The position numbers were made by a program, and so were the translations under genes. Under the pieces are notes generated by a model. The model was not told where the DNA came from. It did no database searches and worked only from the letters and a program-made list of their open reading frames with translations. A stretch of DNA of 64,000 nucleotides, from contig NZ_AP022870.1 of NCBI RefSeq assembly GCF_011764545.1, positions 8,872,001 to 8,936,000 of the forward strand, written 5' to 3'. The DNA comes from Phytohabitans flavus (lineage in GTDB: Bacteria > Actinomycetota > Actinomycetes > Mycobacteriales > Micromonosporaceae). This document shows, in pieces, positions 25,792-35,802 of this stretch. Each line of letters begins with the position of its first letter. Position 1 is the first letter of the stretch.

Positions 25792-25883
25792 AGAAATGCG
25801 GGTCGCGGGGCCGCTTCCCATAGGGAGCGGAGCAAATGCGACCAGTGCCGTGACCTGTCGCGGCTCGTGCGACGGGGTCGGGG

Positions 25884-27615
25884 TCAGGCGGGGACGGACT
25901 GGCGCTCGACGACCGCGAGGTTGGCCAGGAAGCCGACCGTGGCGGCGTCCGTGCCGTACTCGCCGGACAGCAGCCCGGCGAGCCAGTCCTCGCGGACGAA
26001 GCCGGAGCGGAGCACGGGCTCGACGAGCTTCGGCTGCTCGCGCCAGTGGCGGATGACAAGGTCGGCGAGTACCGGGGTGCCGACGGCGGTGGCGGCCTTG
26101 CCGCGGGCGAACTGGTAGACCTTCTCCATGCCGCGCTGGGCGTACTTGCGGATCGAGTACTCGGCGAGCTGCTTCGGCACGTACCGGCGGGGGAGGTGCT
26201 TGGGGCGCACGCCGGTGGCCAGCCGCGCGTTGGCCAGCCACGGGTCGAGGCGCTCCAGGACGCGCGCGGAGTAGCCGGAGCCGCTGCGGCTGGTCGGTGC
26301 CACCGAGCGGGCCAGCGCGAGGAAGCGCGGGTCAAGGTAGGGGCCGACGATCATGCGGTCCAGGCAGGCGCCGGTGAAGTTGATGCCCACCCAGCGGTGC
26401 ACCCGCTCCTGGAGGAAGAACTCGTCGATCGCGGTCAGCCAGTCCGTGTGGTACCCCTCGAAGGCCCGGCGGATCGCGGCGGTGGCGTCATCCCGCGCGG
26501 AGGCGGCGAAGTCGGGCACCAGGGCGTCTGCCGTGGTGGCGTCGTTGGTCACGAACCACCAGCGGGCCAGCCGGTCGACCAGCTCGGTATTCGGCGCGTC
26601 GTGCTGCTGCTGGCCCATGTGGTAGCTGCCGCGGGCCATCTCGCCGCCCTGCCCGGTGATGCGCACGCCCGGCGGCACCTGGCTCTCCACCCAGTCGAGC
26701 ACGCCCAGCGCGACCGGGTTGCCGACCGTGTCGTGGCGCACGGCCGAGGCGTCCACCAGCTCGTGGGCCGCCTCGGGGTGAGGTCGCCGAGCTTTGTCAG
26801 GTCGATCACCTGGTGCTCGGTGCGGAAGTGCGCGGCCAGCTCGCCGGCGATCACCGGGTCGGCGCGGCCGGGTGCGGAGAGCGTGAGCGTGCGGACCCCG
26901 GCCCGGCGGGCGGCCGGGAGCGCGGCGAACGCGAGCCGGCTGTCGAAACCGCCGGAAAGCTCGAAGACCGTCTCTGGGTGCTCGTCCAGGCACCGCTCGA
27001 CGTTGCCGCGCAGCAGGGCGGCCATCGCCTCGACCGGGTCGCCGCCGGGCACCTTGGCGGGCTCGGCCACATCCACGTACGACAGGGTGGTGAGCTCGCC
27101 CCCGCCAGCCGCCAGGTGGAGCCCGCGGGCAGCTTGGTCACGCCCTTGAACGGCGTCGCCTCGCCGAGGTGGAAGCCGGTCACCGCGTACGTGCCGACGG
27201 TCTGCGGGTCGAGCGGGGCGCCGGCCAGCCGGGCCAGCTCCAGCGCCGAGGTGGACACAGCGGCCCAGCCGTCGCCGCGAATCCCATACAAATGGCGGAG
27301 TCCGATGTGGTCGGTGGCCGCGGTCAGCTCGTGCTCGTCGAAGGCCACCGCGGCGAACGGGGCGGCCATCTGGGCGAGCGGCGTGCCCGCGCGCAGCCAT
27401 CTCGTGAGGATCTCGGCGTCGACCGGGCGGAAGTCGTGGTCGCGCGGCCCCAGCGCGAGCGCCACGACGCCACGCTCACCGGGAACCGGCCCGTCGAGCC
27501 ACAGCCGGCCCCACGGGCGGTGCGCCACCGAGGCGGCGCCGCCGAAGGGTGCGACCGGAGCCGGTCCAGCACCCGGCGTCCCGCTCACCGCGAGCAGGTT
27601 GCGAATGAACTCCAC
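25884..27615 (-). pseudogene. Asparagine-synthetase-like protein, two frameshifts
   Basis: Three frame segments form one protein of about 577 residues. Segment 1 (27615 to ~27103) is a glutaminase-like domain beginning MEFIRNLLAVSG; the catalytic Cys expected at position 2 is absent. Segment 2 (~27103 to ~26778) has the ATP pyrophosphatase loop SGGFDSRLAFA. Segment 3 (to 25884) is the rest of the synthetase domain. The breaks lie in a C-run at 27099-27103 and a G-run at 26775-26778; one base added at each repairs the frame. GAGGAGAG precedes the GTG at 27615. Without the glutaminase Cys it may use free ammonia or make another amide. In a glycan locus it could amidate a uronic acid; that is speculation. 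Confidence 0.78.
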
Positions 27616-27739
27616 GGTCTCTCCTCGGCACACGGGCCAGCCCCCACCGGCTTGCCGACTCTACCGGCGTCATGAACCCGCCACGCCGACGGATATCCGA
27701 CTCGCCCGCCGCACTGAGCAGGGCGCGCATCCTTGTACC
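27616..27739. promoter_or_regulatory. Divergent promoter region, asn-synthetase-like / deacetylase
   Basis: 124 bases between divergent GTG starts. It must contain both promoters; no sharp motif is seen. Confidence 0.4.
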
Positions 27740-28483
27740 GTGACGCCGGTGAGGTCCCTTTCGACCACCGCGCGGCGGGCTGCGCGCCCTGCCGCGCGCG
27801 CACTAACCCGTCCGGTGGGCACGGTGCGGGCCGTCCGGACGGCACGTCCCGACATCGTGCTGACGTATGACGACGGTCCGGACCCCGACGGTACACCGGC
27901 CGTACTGGACGCCCTCGCCCGATTCGGTGCCACGGCAACGTTTTTCGTGCTGACCCGCCGCGCCCGGATACACACCGGGCTGCTGGCCGAGGTCGCCGCC
28001 GCGGGCCACGAGATCGCCCTGCACGGCATTGACCACACAAGACTCACCCGGCTCCCGCTTGACGAGGTGCGCCGCCGGATCCGCGACGGCAAGGCCGAGC
28101 TGGAGGATCTGGCCGGCACGCCGGTGCGCTGGTTCCGCGCGCCGTATGGTGCGCTGCTCCCGAAGCACTGGCTGGAGGTGCGCCGCGCCGGGCTCATGCC
28201 GGTCGCCTGGGGCCCGACGCCGCGCGACTGGGACAACGAGTCCGAGGAGCGGCTCGCCGAGGACGTGATGGCGAGCAGCGGCGCCGGCGAGATCGTCCTC
28301 GCCCACGACGGGTATGCGGGGGCGGAGGACAACGCGTTCGACGGCCCGGAGCCGGCGATCGACCGGGGCAAGCTGGCGAGCCTGATGCTGGAGGGTTACG
28401 CCGAGCGGGGACTTGTCGGCCGCAGCCTCGGCGCAGCCCTCGAGCACGGTACGGTCGCCAAGTGGGCGTGGTTCCTCCGGTGA
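27740..28483 (+). CDS. Polysaccharide deacetylase (NodB domain, CE4)
   Basis: A 247-residue metal-dependent CE4 deacetylase that removes N- or O-acetyl groups from glycans. TYDDGPDPDGTP carries Asp44/Asp45, His95 and His99 in LHGIDHTRL are the metal ligands, and WFRAPYGALLP and LAHDGY are motifs 3 and 5. A basic 35-residue N-terminus precedes the domain without a clear signal peptide. The GTG at 27740 follows from homologous length; the frame is open far upstream and a GTG at 27749 is possible. The stop overlaps the next GTG as GTGA. Confidence 0.87.
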   Translation: MTPVRSLSTTARRAARPAARALTRPVGTVRAVRTARPDIVLTYDDGPDPDGTPAVLDALARFGATATFFVLTRRARIHTGLLAEVAAAGHEIALHGIDHTRLTRLPLDEVRRRIRDGKAELEDLAGTPVRWFRAPYGALLPKHWLEVRRAGLMPVAWGPTPRDWDNESEERLAEDVMASSGAGEIVLAHDGYAGAEDNAFDGPEPAIDRGKLASLMLEGYAERGLVGRSLGAALEHGTVAKWAWFLR

Positions 28484-29634
28484 CCGCCGAGCCCTGGGTC
28501 GTCGTCTGCGCGGTCAACTCGTGGACCGGCACGGCGCGCACCGACCGGCACATCACCACCCAGCTGACGCGGTACGCGCGGGTGCTGTGGGTGGATCCGC
28601 CGGTCTCGGTGGTGACGCCGTCCGACTACCGGCACGGTGCCCCGCGCTCGCTGCGGCCCCGCCTTGTCGCGGAAGCGCCGCGGGTCACCCGGCTGGCCAC
28701 GGTGGCGCAGCCGTTCCACACCCGGCGCGGGATCCGGCTGGCCACCCCGGCGCTCGTCCGGGCGCAGATCCGGTGGGCGCTGCGCCGCCTGGGGGTCCGG
28801 CCGGCGGCGGTGCTCGCGTTCTCCGCCAGCGACCTGCTCGGCCGGTGGGGCGACGACGTCGTCGACGTGCTCTACGCGACCGACGACTACCTTGCCGGCG
28901 CCGACCTCATGCAGATCGCCCCGGAGGACGTCGACCGGGAGGAGCGCGAGGCGCTGGCCCGCGCGGACCGGGTGATCGTGGTGTCCGAGGTGCTGGCCGA
29001 AAAGTGGCGGGCGCTGGGCGCCGACCCGGTCGTGGTGCCCGGTGGGGTGCGCGCGGATGCGTACACGGGTGTCGACTCCGCGCCACTGCCGGCCGACGTG
29101 GACCTGCCCGGCCCGGTCGCCGGCGTGGTGGGCCACCTGTCCGACCGCATCGACGTGCGGCTGCTGGAGGCGGTCGTCGAGGCGGGCTGCTCGCTGCTGA
29201 TGGTCGGCTCGCGCGACGAGCGGTGGGCGGTGCGGGAGTTCGAGCGGCTCTGCGCCCACCCGCGCGTGGCGTACGTGGGACACCGCCCGTTCGCCGAGCT
29301 CCCGTCGTACCTGCGCCTCATCGACGTGGGGCTCACGCCCTACGTGGACACCGCCTTCAACCGCGCCTCGTTCCCGCTCAAGACACTTGAGTACCTCGCC
29401 GCCGGACGCCCGGTGGTGAGCACCGACCTGCCCGCGGTGCGGTGGCTCGACACCGACCTGATCCACATCGTCACCGACCCGGCCGCGTTCGGCGAGGCCG
29501 CGCTCAAGGTGGCGGCCGAGGCACGGATGCCGGAGCGGGTGAAGGCCCGGCAGGAGTTCGCGGCGGAGCACTCGTGGGCCAATCGGGCCGACCGGGTCGC
29601 GCGGGCCATCGGGTTCACCGTGACGGGCGACTGA
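28480..29634 (+). CDS. Family 1/4-type glycosyltransferase
   Basis: A 384-residue GT-B enzyme of the group 1 type. EPWVVVCAVNSWTGTARTD begins the acceptor domain, followed by DVLYATDDYLAGADLM and VVSEVLAEKW. The donor domain has VAGVVGHLSDRIDVRLLE and VGLTPYVDTAFNRASFPLKTLEYLAAGRPVV split by the hinge. This resembles teichuronic-acid and TuaH-type transferases. Start GTG 28480 is coupled to the deacetylase stop, suggesting that addition and deacetylation act on the same unit. Confidence 0.82.
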   Translation: MTAEPWVVVCAVNSWTGTARTDRHITTQLTRYARVLWVDPPVSVVTPSDYRHGAPRSLRPRLVAEAPRVTRLATVAQPFHTRRGIRLATPALVRAQIRWALRRLGVRPAAVLAFSASDLLGRWGDDVVDVLYATDDYLAGADLMQIAPEDVDREEREALARADRVIVVSEVLAEKWRALGADPVVVPGGVRADAYTGVDSAPLPADVDLPGPVAGVVGHLSDRIDVRLLEAVVEAGCSLLMVGSRDERWAVREFERLCAHPRVAYVGHRPFAELPSYLRLIDVGLTPYVDTAFNRASFPLKTLEYLAAGRPVVSTDLPAVRWLDTDLIHIVTDPAAFGEAALKVAAEARMPERVKARQEFAAEHSWANRADRVARAIGFTVTGD

Positions 29635-29708
29635 TCCTTCACTCAGTCAGGCGATACGCGGCATTCAGCTGATTCGCCCGGTACGCCACGCGCGTACCGT
29701 CGGTCGCC

Positions 29709-30758
29709 ATGGCCGACCCGTCCCCACCTGGACCCGCACTCCTGGCGAATCTGGAGCCGGCGCCCGACGCGCCCCCGACTAGCCGGCGGCGCCGGTGGTG
29801 GCGCCTTGTCGCGCTGATCCTCGGGCTGGCGCTCGTGCTCGGCGCGGGCGGCACCGCCGGGGCGGCGTGGCTCTACACCCGGTCCGTCGACAAGAGCATC
29901 GAGCGGGTGGACGCGTTTGTGGGCGTGCCGGAGGAGGGCCGGCCGGAGAAGGTCGCCGGCAAGGCGCTGAACCTGCTCATCGTCGGTAGCGACTCGCGCG
30001 ACCCGGAGGTGGCCGGCTCCCGCACCGACACGATCATCATGGCGCACGTGTCGGCGAGCCGGGAGGACGCCCAGTTCATCTCGATCCCTCGGGACACCTG
30101 GGTGGACATCCCGCGCTCCGCCGACGGCAAGTCGGGCGGGCGGAAGGCGAAAATCAACGCGGCCTTCGCCTGGGGCGGGGCGCCGCTGCTCGTACAGACG
30201 GTGGAGAAGTTCACCGGCGTGCGCGTCGACAACGTGATGATGGTCGACTTCGCCGGCTTCAAGGATGTGGTGGACGCGCTCGACGGCGTGGAGATCGCGG
30301 TGGACGAGGACTTCACCTCCGTCCACTCCAGCCGCGAGTTCGCGAAGGGCGACCAACACATGGACGGCGACACCGCCCTGGACTACGCGCGGCAGCGGTA
30401 CCAGTTCGCGGACGGCGACTTCACCCGCATGCGGCACCAGCAGCAGCTCGTCCAGGCGATCATCGAGCGGGCCGCGGACCGGGGGCTGATGAAGGATCCG
30501 GCGCGCTTGAACAGCTTCATCCGGGCCACGGCCGACGCGGTGACTGTGGACAAGGGCATGAAGCTCTTCGACACCGTGTGGGGGCTGCGCGGGCTGCGGC
30601 CGGACGGCATGACGTTCATGACGAGCCCGTCCCGGGACACCGGCTGGGTGGGCGACCAGAGCGTGGTATTCGCCGACGAGGACGCGTCGGCGAGCCTGTA
30701 CGAGGCGGTCCGCGAGGACGAGGTGACCGATTGGCTGATCGCGAACCCACAGGAGTGA
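29709..30758 (+). CDS. LytR-CpsA-Psr (LCP) family protein
   Basis: A 349-residue phosphotransferase-type protein that attaches polyprenyl-linked polymers to peptidoglycan or wall glycan. Cytosolic residues 1-30 precede one helix (31-53); the LCP domain follows with LLIVGSDSRD, SRTDTIIMAHV and the pyrophosphate-binding Arg in FISIPRDTWVDIP, then DYARQRYQFADGDFTRMRHQ. All core residues are present. In this locus it probably anchors the exopolysaccharide to the wall. The ATG at 29709 is the family start. It is 74 bases downstream of the glycosyltransferase. Confidence 0.92.
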   Translation: MADPSPPGPALLANLEPAPDAPPTSRRRRWWRLVALILGLALVLGAGGTAGAAWLYTRSVDKSIERVDAFVGVPEEGRPEKVAGKALNLLIVGSDSRDPEVAGSRTDTIIMAHVSASREDAQFISIPRDTWVDIPRSADGKSGGRKAKINAAFAWGGAPLLVQTVEKFTGVRVDNVMMVDFAGFKDVVDALDGVEIAVDEDFTSVHSSREFAKGDQHMDGDTALDYARQRYQFADGDFTRMRHQQQLVQAIIERAADRGLMKDPARLNSFIRATADAVTVDKGMKLFDTVWGLRGLRPDGMTFMTSPSRDTGWVGDQSVVFADEDASASLYEAVREDEVTDWLIANPQE

Positions 30759-30836
30759 CCTAAACCGGCATCTGTGTCGGATAGCTGATCCGATCGGGCC
30801 TGCCGCCGCGCGCGAGGTGGCCACTACCCTCCCAGC

Positions 30837-31496
30837 GTGGGTCTACATTCCTTGCGCCGGCGCCTCGTCGACTCGCCGGACTCGTGGGGCGCGCGCCGCC
30901 GCGCCAAGCGGGCGCTCTGGTTGAGCGAGACGTTTCCCGACCTCGCCCAGATGTCCGTCCTCGACCTGGGCGGACGTGTCGACACCTGGGAGCGCGCGAC
31001 CGTGCGCCCCAAGCACGTGCACGTGGTCAACCTCGAGCCGCTCCCCGGTGACCTGCCCGAGTGGGCCGAGCTCGACTACGGCGACGCGTGCGCGCTGCCC
31101 GAGCACATCGCCAAGCGCCGCTACGACCTCGTCTTCTCGAACTCGGTGATCGAGCACGTGGGTGGGCACGAGCGGCGGGTGCGTTTCGCCGAGTCGGTGC
31201 ACACGCTGGCCGAGGCGCACTGGGTGCAGACGCCGTACCGGTTCTTCCCGATCGAGCCGCACTGGGTGGCGCCGGGCATGCAGTTTCTGCCCACCTCGCT
31301 GCGGACGACCGTGGCCCACCGGTGGCCGCTGTCGCACACCCCGGCCAAAGACCGCGCCACGGCGATGCAAAACGTGTTGTGGACCGAGTTGATCGACAAG
31401 ACGCAGATGCGCCATTACTTTCCGCAGTCGACGATCCGGTCGGAGCGCTTCCTGGGGCTCACCAAGTCGATGATCGCCTACAAGCTGACCAGCTGA
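30837..31496 (+). CDS. Class I SAM-dependent methyltransferase
   Basis: A 219-residue protein. MSVLDLGGRVDTW is a variant of the SAM-binding glycine loop, VVNLEPLPGDL the acidic end of strand 2, and YDLVFSNSVIEHVGGHERR the DUF/methyltransf_11-type motif IV. The middle region QTPYRFFPIEPHWVAPGMQF is shared by a family common in glycan clusters. It probably methylates a sugar or the chain end. A GTG start is used; only a weak ribosome site is visible. Confidence 0.8.
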   Translation: MGLHSLRRRLVDSPDSWGARRRAKRALWLSETFPDLAQMSVLDLGGRVDTWERATVRPKHVHVVNLEPLPGDLPEWAELDYGDACALPEHIAKRRYDLVFSNSVIEHVGGHERRVRFAESVHTLAEAHWVQTPYRFFPIEPHWVAPGMQFLPTSLRTTVAHRWPLSHTPAKDRATAMQNVLWTELIDKTQMRHYFPQSTIRSERFLGLTKSMIAYKLTS

Positions 31497-31967
31497 TCGG
31501 CTGATCCATCGTGGACAGGGAGTGCACTTGTTGTATTTCCGTCATCACGGGCAGTGTCCGGGCGTAATGTTCCTGGCGATGTCGGTTTCCCGACAACCAC
31601 CCTTGGTCAATTCGTCCCGAGGGTGCCTGATAAGTGTCGAAGCAAAGAGTTCGCGGGTCTGTATCAAATCCGAGGTCTACGCCTCTGACCTGGGCAAACG
31701 CCTACGGGCGCCGGGTCCCCGCCGGGTATGGCTGCGCGTTTTATCGATGGTTCTAGCTTGACCGCCCTTGGTCCTATGGCCAAACGGCCGAGGTGGTTCC
31801 GGCCGGCACGGCGTGGTGGGGGCCGCATCCGATAATTGTGCGGTTCTCGCAGCAGGGCTACCGTTTGCCCGCTGATCTTTGGGTCCGGGGGACGAAGATG
31901 AATCTTGTTCGGGCTCGCTGAGGGGCGACCGGTTGTGAATAGTGGGCAACAAGGCAGTGACGGCGTG
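31497..31967. promoter_or_regulatory. Long leader/promoter region of the DMFase-DUF4082 gene
   Basis: 471 bases without a supported gene. It has short hairpins (GTCGG/CCGAC near 31580, CACCCT/AGGGTG at about 31600-31630) and is AT-richer than neighbours around 31640-31770. No known riboswitch core could be matched. Confidence 0.45.
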
Positions 31968-34900
31968 ATGAGCCGCGTGCTCAAGGGCGCCGCGGTGACC
32001 GCCGTGCGGGTCGCCGGCACGGGACGAAGGGCGCTGGACGGGTTCCTGGGCGGCCGTCTCATGCGGACCCGGGCACGCCGCCGGATGACGCTCGCCGCGG
32101 GCGCCGCGACGCTTTGCGTCGTCGCCGGTGGGCTTGTGGTGGTGCCGGCCGCGATGGCGGCCGCCGACCCGTGTGCCCCACTGATCAACCCGGTCGCGTG
32201 TGAAAACTCCAAGCCGGGCAACCCCTCCTCCGAGTGGGAGATCTGGGAGGCGGGCGAGGAGTCGATCCAGGGCTTCGCCACGGACATCAGCGTGAACGTC
32301 GGGCAGCAGATCAAGTTCAAGGTCAAGACCCCGGCGACCTCGTACCGGATCGACATCTACCGCCTGGGTTGGTATGGCGGCGACGGTGCCCGCAAGATCA
32401 CCAGCTTCTCGCCCAGCGTCCCGCTCCCGCAGAACCAGCCGCCGTGCGTCACCGATCCCCAGACGGAGATCTACGACTGCGGTACCTGGGCTGTCTCAGC
32501 ACAGTGGACGGTGCCCAGCACCACGGTGTCCGGCGTCTTCATCGCGAAGCTGACCCGCACCGACGCCGCCGGCAACGGTGACAGCAGCCACATCACGTTC
32601 GTGGTCCGTAACGACGCCAGCACGTCCGACCTGTTCTTCCAGACCTCGGACACGACCTGGCACGCGTACAACATGTACGGCGGCAGCAACTTCTACCACG
32701 GCGGCGACAACGGCCGGGCGTACAAGGTCAGCTACAACCGTCCGTTCGGCACGCGGGGCAACAACCCCGAGGACTTCCTCTTCAGCAACGAGTACCCGAT
32801 GCTGCGCTTCATCGAGCGCAACGGGTACGACGTCAGCTACACCACCGGCATCGACTCCGACCGCCGGGGCAACCTCATCAAGAACCACCAGGTGTTCCTC
32901 TCGGTCGGCCACGACGAGTACTGGTCGGGCCAGCAGCGCGCCAACGTCGAGGCGGCCCGGGACGCGGGCGTCAACCTCGCGTTCTTCAGCGGCAACGAGA
33001 TGTACTGGAAGACGCGGTACGAGAACAGCAAGGACGGTACGAACACGACGTACCGCACGCTGGTCTGCTACAAGGAGACCTGGTCCAACGACAAGATCGA
33101 CCCGACCACCGAGTGGACCGGCACGTGGCGCGACCCGCGCTTCTCGCCGCCGTCCAACGGTGGCCGCCCAGAAAACGGGCTGACCGGTACGGCGTACATG
33201 TCGAACAACGTGGACCTGGCCATCCAGGTGCCGGCCGCGCAGGGCAAGAACCGGTTCTGGCGCAACACAAGCGCCGCCGGCCTCACCGGCACCCAGGTCG
33301 CCACGCTCGCGCCGCACACGGTCGGGTACGAGTCCGACGAGGACCTGGACAACGGCCACCGACCACCGGGCCTGATCCGGCTCTCCACCACCACAGGTGA
33401 GACGCCCGAGCTGTTGCGCGACTTCGGCAACACGGTCACCCCGGGCACGACCACCCACCACTTGACGCTGTACCGGGCAGCCAGCGGCGCGCTCGTCTTC
33501 TCCGCCGGCACGGTGCAGTGGGCGTGGGGCCTCGACGAGTACCACGACGGCACCGTCGAGCCGGTCGACCCGGCCATGCAGCAGAGCACGCTCAACCTCT
33601 TCGCCGATATGGGCGCCTTCCCCGGCACCCTGATGTCCGGCAAGCAGATGCCGAGCGCGTCGAGCGACGCGACCAAGCCGACCATCGCGATCACCTCGCC
33701 GGCCTCCGGTGCCTCGGTGGCCAACGGCAACCAGATCACGGTCTCCGGCTCCGCCGCCGACGTCGGTGGCGTGGTCGCGGGCGTCGAGGTCTCCACCGAC
33801 GGTGGCGAGAGCTGGCACCCGGCCAACGGCACGACCTCCTGGTCGTACTCCTTCTACACGACCGGCGCGGGCACCCAGGCGATCCTGGCTCGGGCGATCG
33901 ACGACACGGCCAACATCGGCCTGCCGGTCACCCGCACGATCACGCTGACCGGCGCGAGCACGATCTTCGGCAACCGGACGCCGACGACGGCGGCCGTGAC
34001 CGACACCAGCGGGATGGAGCTAGGCGTCCGGTTCAAGGCGGACACCGACGGCTTCGTCACCGGCATCCGGTTCTACAAGGGCACCGGCAACGGCGGTACG
34101 CACACCGGCAGCCTGTGGAGCGCGAGTGGTTCGCGGATGGCGACGGCGACGTTCCAGAACGAGACCGCGACCGGCTGGCAGAAGGTGACGTTCGGCAACC
34201 CGGTGCCGGTGTTCGCGAATACCACCTACATCGCCTCGTACTTCGCCCCGCAGGGCCGGTACTCGGCGGACCAGGGCATGTTCACGATCGACGACTTCAA
34301 GGCGTTCCCGCTGCGGGGCCTGCGGTCGTCGTCCGCCGACGGCAACGGTGTCTTCAAGGAAGGCGCTGGCTTCCCCGGCGGCAGCTACAAGGACACCAAC
34401 TACTGGGTCGACGTGACGTTCACGCCGAGCAACGCGGCGGCGCCGACGGTGCTCTCGGCCGTGCCGCTCGCCGAGTCGACGGACATCCCGGTCGACATCA
34501 AGCCGCAGGCGGTCTTCTCCAAGGCGATCAACCCGTCCTCGCTCCAGTTCACGCTGAAGAACGCGGCGAACGTCTCGGTGCCCGGCTCGGCCAGCTACAA
34601 CGCCACCACCAAGACGGCGACGTTCACGCCGAACGCCAACCTGGCGCCGGAGATGCTCTACACGGTCGCCGTCTCCGCGGCCGACGGCAACGGAAACGGG
34701 ATGGACTCGCCGCGCACGTGGACGTTCAGCACCGAGCTCGACCCGTCGGTGCAGCGACTGTTCCCGGACAGTGCGGTGCCGAACGACCCGAGTGTCAACG
34801 ACAGCAACGGGGTCGAGCTGGGTGTGAAGTTCACGCCGCAGGTCAACGGCCAGGTCGTCGGCATCCGCTTCTACAAGGGTGGCGGCAACTCGGGTACGCA

Positions 34901-35786
34901 CGTCGGCACGCTGTGGAACACCAGCGGTGGCCAGATCGCCCGAGTGACGTTCACCAACGAGGGTGGCAACGGCTGGCAGACCGCCCGGTTCTCCAGCCCG
35001 GCCAACGTGACGGCCGGCACCACGTACGTGGCGTCGTACCACGCGCCGAGCGGTCACTACGCGGCCTCGGGTAACTTCTTCACCTCGGCGTACAACCACG
35101 GGCAGATGACCGCACCCAGCGGCGTCAACGGTGTCTACAACTACTCGCCGACGCCGGCGTTCCCGCAGGACGCGTACAACTCCAGCAACTACTTTGTCGA
35201 GCCGATGTTCATCCCCGGCAGCGGCGGTGGTCCGAACCCGACGCCGTCGACGACCACCAGTCCCACGGGCCCGCCCGGACCGTCGCCGTCGCCGACCGAG
35301 GGGCAGTGGCCGACGGGTACGACGATCTTCAACGCCACCGACACCCCGCAGTCGAGCTCGTGGAACGACAACGACTCGATCGAGGTGGGCGCGAGGTTCC
35401 GGTCGGACGTCAACGGGAAGGTGACCGCGATCCGGTTCTACAAGGGCGCGGGCAACACCGGGGTACACACCGGCACGATCTGGTCGACCACCGGCCAGGT
35501 GCTGGGGAGCGCGGTATTCAGCAGCGAGTCCGTCTCGGGCTGGCAGACGGCCACGCTCACCACACCTGTCGACATCACGGCGAACGCGACCTATGTGGTC
35601 TCGTACCACACGACGACCGGACACTATGCGGTGACGGTCAACCAGTTTGGCGGCGCGAACTTTGACCGGCCGCCGCTGCACGTGCTTGCCTATGGAGGGG
35701 TCTACCAGTACGGCGCCGGCCAGGTGTACCCGGGCAACGGCACGGGACACAACTACTGGGTGGACGTGATCTTCCAGGCCAGCTGA
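31968..35786 (+). CDS. Large secreted DMFase-like protein with three DUF4082 domains
   Basis: About 1272 residues. A twin-Arg-like basic stretch (RTRARRRM) and hydrophobic segment ending AAMAAADP form a signal peptide at about residues 32-66. Residues 88-561 resemble the large subunit of N,N-dimethylformamidase (DIYRLGWYGGDGAR, SVGHDEYWSGQQR). An Ig-like domain (571-663), DUF4082 copy 1 (664-821), a Big_5-like domain (824-922), DUF4082 copy 2 (926-1081), a Pro/Thr/Ser linker and DUF4082 copy 3 (1117-1271) follow. Each DUF4082 copy repeats IRFYKG and a C-terminal NYWVDV-like end. Such proteins are exported and may bind glycans; amidase activity is unproven. Start ATG 31968 is provisional; 31905 and 32061 are alternatives. 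Confidence 0.85.
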   Translation: MSRVLKGAAVTAVRVAGTGRRALDGFLGGRLMRTRARRRMTLAAGAATLCVVAGGLVVVPAAMAAADPCAPLINPVACENSKPGNPSSEWEIWEAGEESIQGFATDISVNVGQQIKFKVKTPATSYRIDIYRLGWYGGDGARKITSFSPSVPLPQNQPPCVTDPQTEIYDCGTWAVSAQWTVPSTTVSGVFIAKLTRTDAAGNGDSSHITFVVRNDASTSDLFFQTSDTTWHAYNMYGGSNFYHGGDNGRAYKVSYNRPFGTRGNNPEDFLFSNEYPMLRFIERNGYDVSYTTGIDSDRRGNLIKNHQVFLSVGHDEYWSGQQRANVEAARDAGVNLAFFSGNEMYWKTRYENSKDGTNTTYRTLVCYKETWSNDKIDPTTEWTGTWRDPRFSPPSNGGRPENGLTGTAYMSNNVDLAIQVPAAQGKNRFWRNTSAAGLTGTQVATLAPHTVGYESDEDLDNGHRPPGLIRLSTTTGETPELLRDFGNTVTPGTTTHHLTLYRAASGALVFSAGTVQWAWGLDEYHDGTVEPVDPAMQQSTLNLFADMGAFPGTLMSGKQMPSASSDATKPTIAITSPASGASVANGNQITVSGSAADVGGVVAGVEVSTDGGESWHPANGTTSWSYSFYTTGAGTQAILARAIDDTANIGLPVTRTITLTGASTIFGNRTPTTAAVTDTSGMELGVRFKADTDGFVTGIRFYKGTGNGGTHTGSLWSASGSRMATATFQNETATGWQKVTFGNPVPVFANTTYIASYFAPQGRYSADQGMFTIDDFKAFPLRGLRSSSADGNGVFKEGAGFPGGSYKDTNYWVDVTFTPSNAAAPTVLSAVPLAESTDIPVDIKPQAVFSKAINPSSLQFTLKNAANVSVPGSASYNATTKTATFTPNANLAPEMLYTVAVSAADGNGNGMDSPRTWTFSTELDPSVQRLFPDSAVPNDPSVNDSNGVELGVKFTPQVNGQVVGIRFYKGGGNSGTHVGTLWNTSGGQIARVTFTNEGGNGWQTARFSSPANVTAGTTYVASYHAPSGHYAASGNFFTSAYNHGQMTAPSGVNGVYNYSPTPAFPQDAYNSSNYFVEPMFIPGSGGGPNPTPSTTTSPTGPPGPSPSPTEGQWPTGTTIFNATDTPQSSSWNDNDSIEVGARFRSDVNGKVTAIRFYKGAGNTGVHTGTIWSTTGQVLGSAVFSSESVSGWQTATLTTPVDITANATYVVSYHTTTGHYAVTVNQFGGANFDRPPLHVLAYGGVYQYGAGQVYPGNGTGHNYWVDVIFQAS

Positions 35787-35802
35787 TCGGTAGTGCGACG
35801 GA

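Larger units (their letters stand above)
25112..25883. other. Repeat island 2 (non-coding)
   Basis: 772 bases between convergent genes with no credible gene. It holds A elements facing each other (25167-25233 plus, 25551-25622 minus), a 15-bp-arm hairpin (25270-25317), two B elements (25382-25488, 25686-25791), a single CCATGATCGG site (25506-25515) and a CTCTAGAT-containing D motif (about 25655-25684, minus). Confidence 0.8.

Noticed and set aside
25884..27615. Asparagine-synthetase-like gene as sign of a lasso-peptide cluster
   Set aside because: No precursor peptide, PqqD-like or transglutaminase-like protease gene is adjacent; all neighbours are glycan genes.
20642..30758. Region considered as a polyketide or peptide antibiotic cluster
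   Set aside because: There are no PKS, NRPS or carrier-protein domains; all genes fit cell-surface glycan synthesis.
31522..31761. 79-codon frame upstream of the DUF4082 gene
   Set aside because: No ribosome site, no domain, atypical codon use; more likely leader DNA.
31640..31770. Possible cyclic-di-GMP-type riboswitch (GGGCAAACG and G/C stems)
   Set aside because: The conserved GACGCAAAGCC-like core and the expected pairing order are not present.
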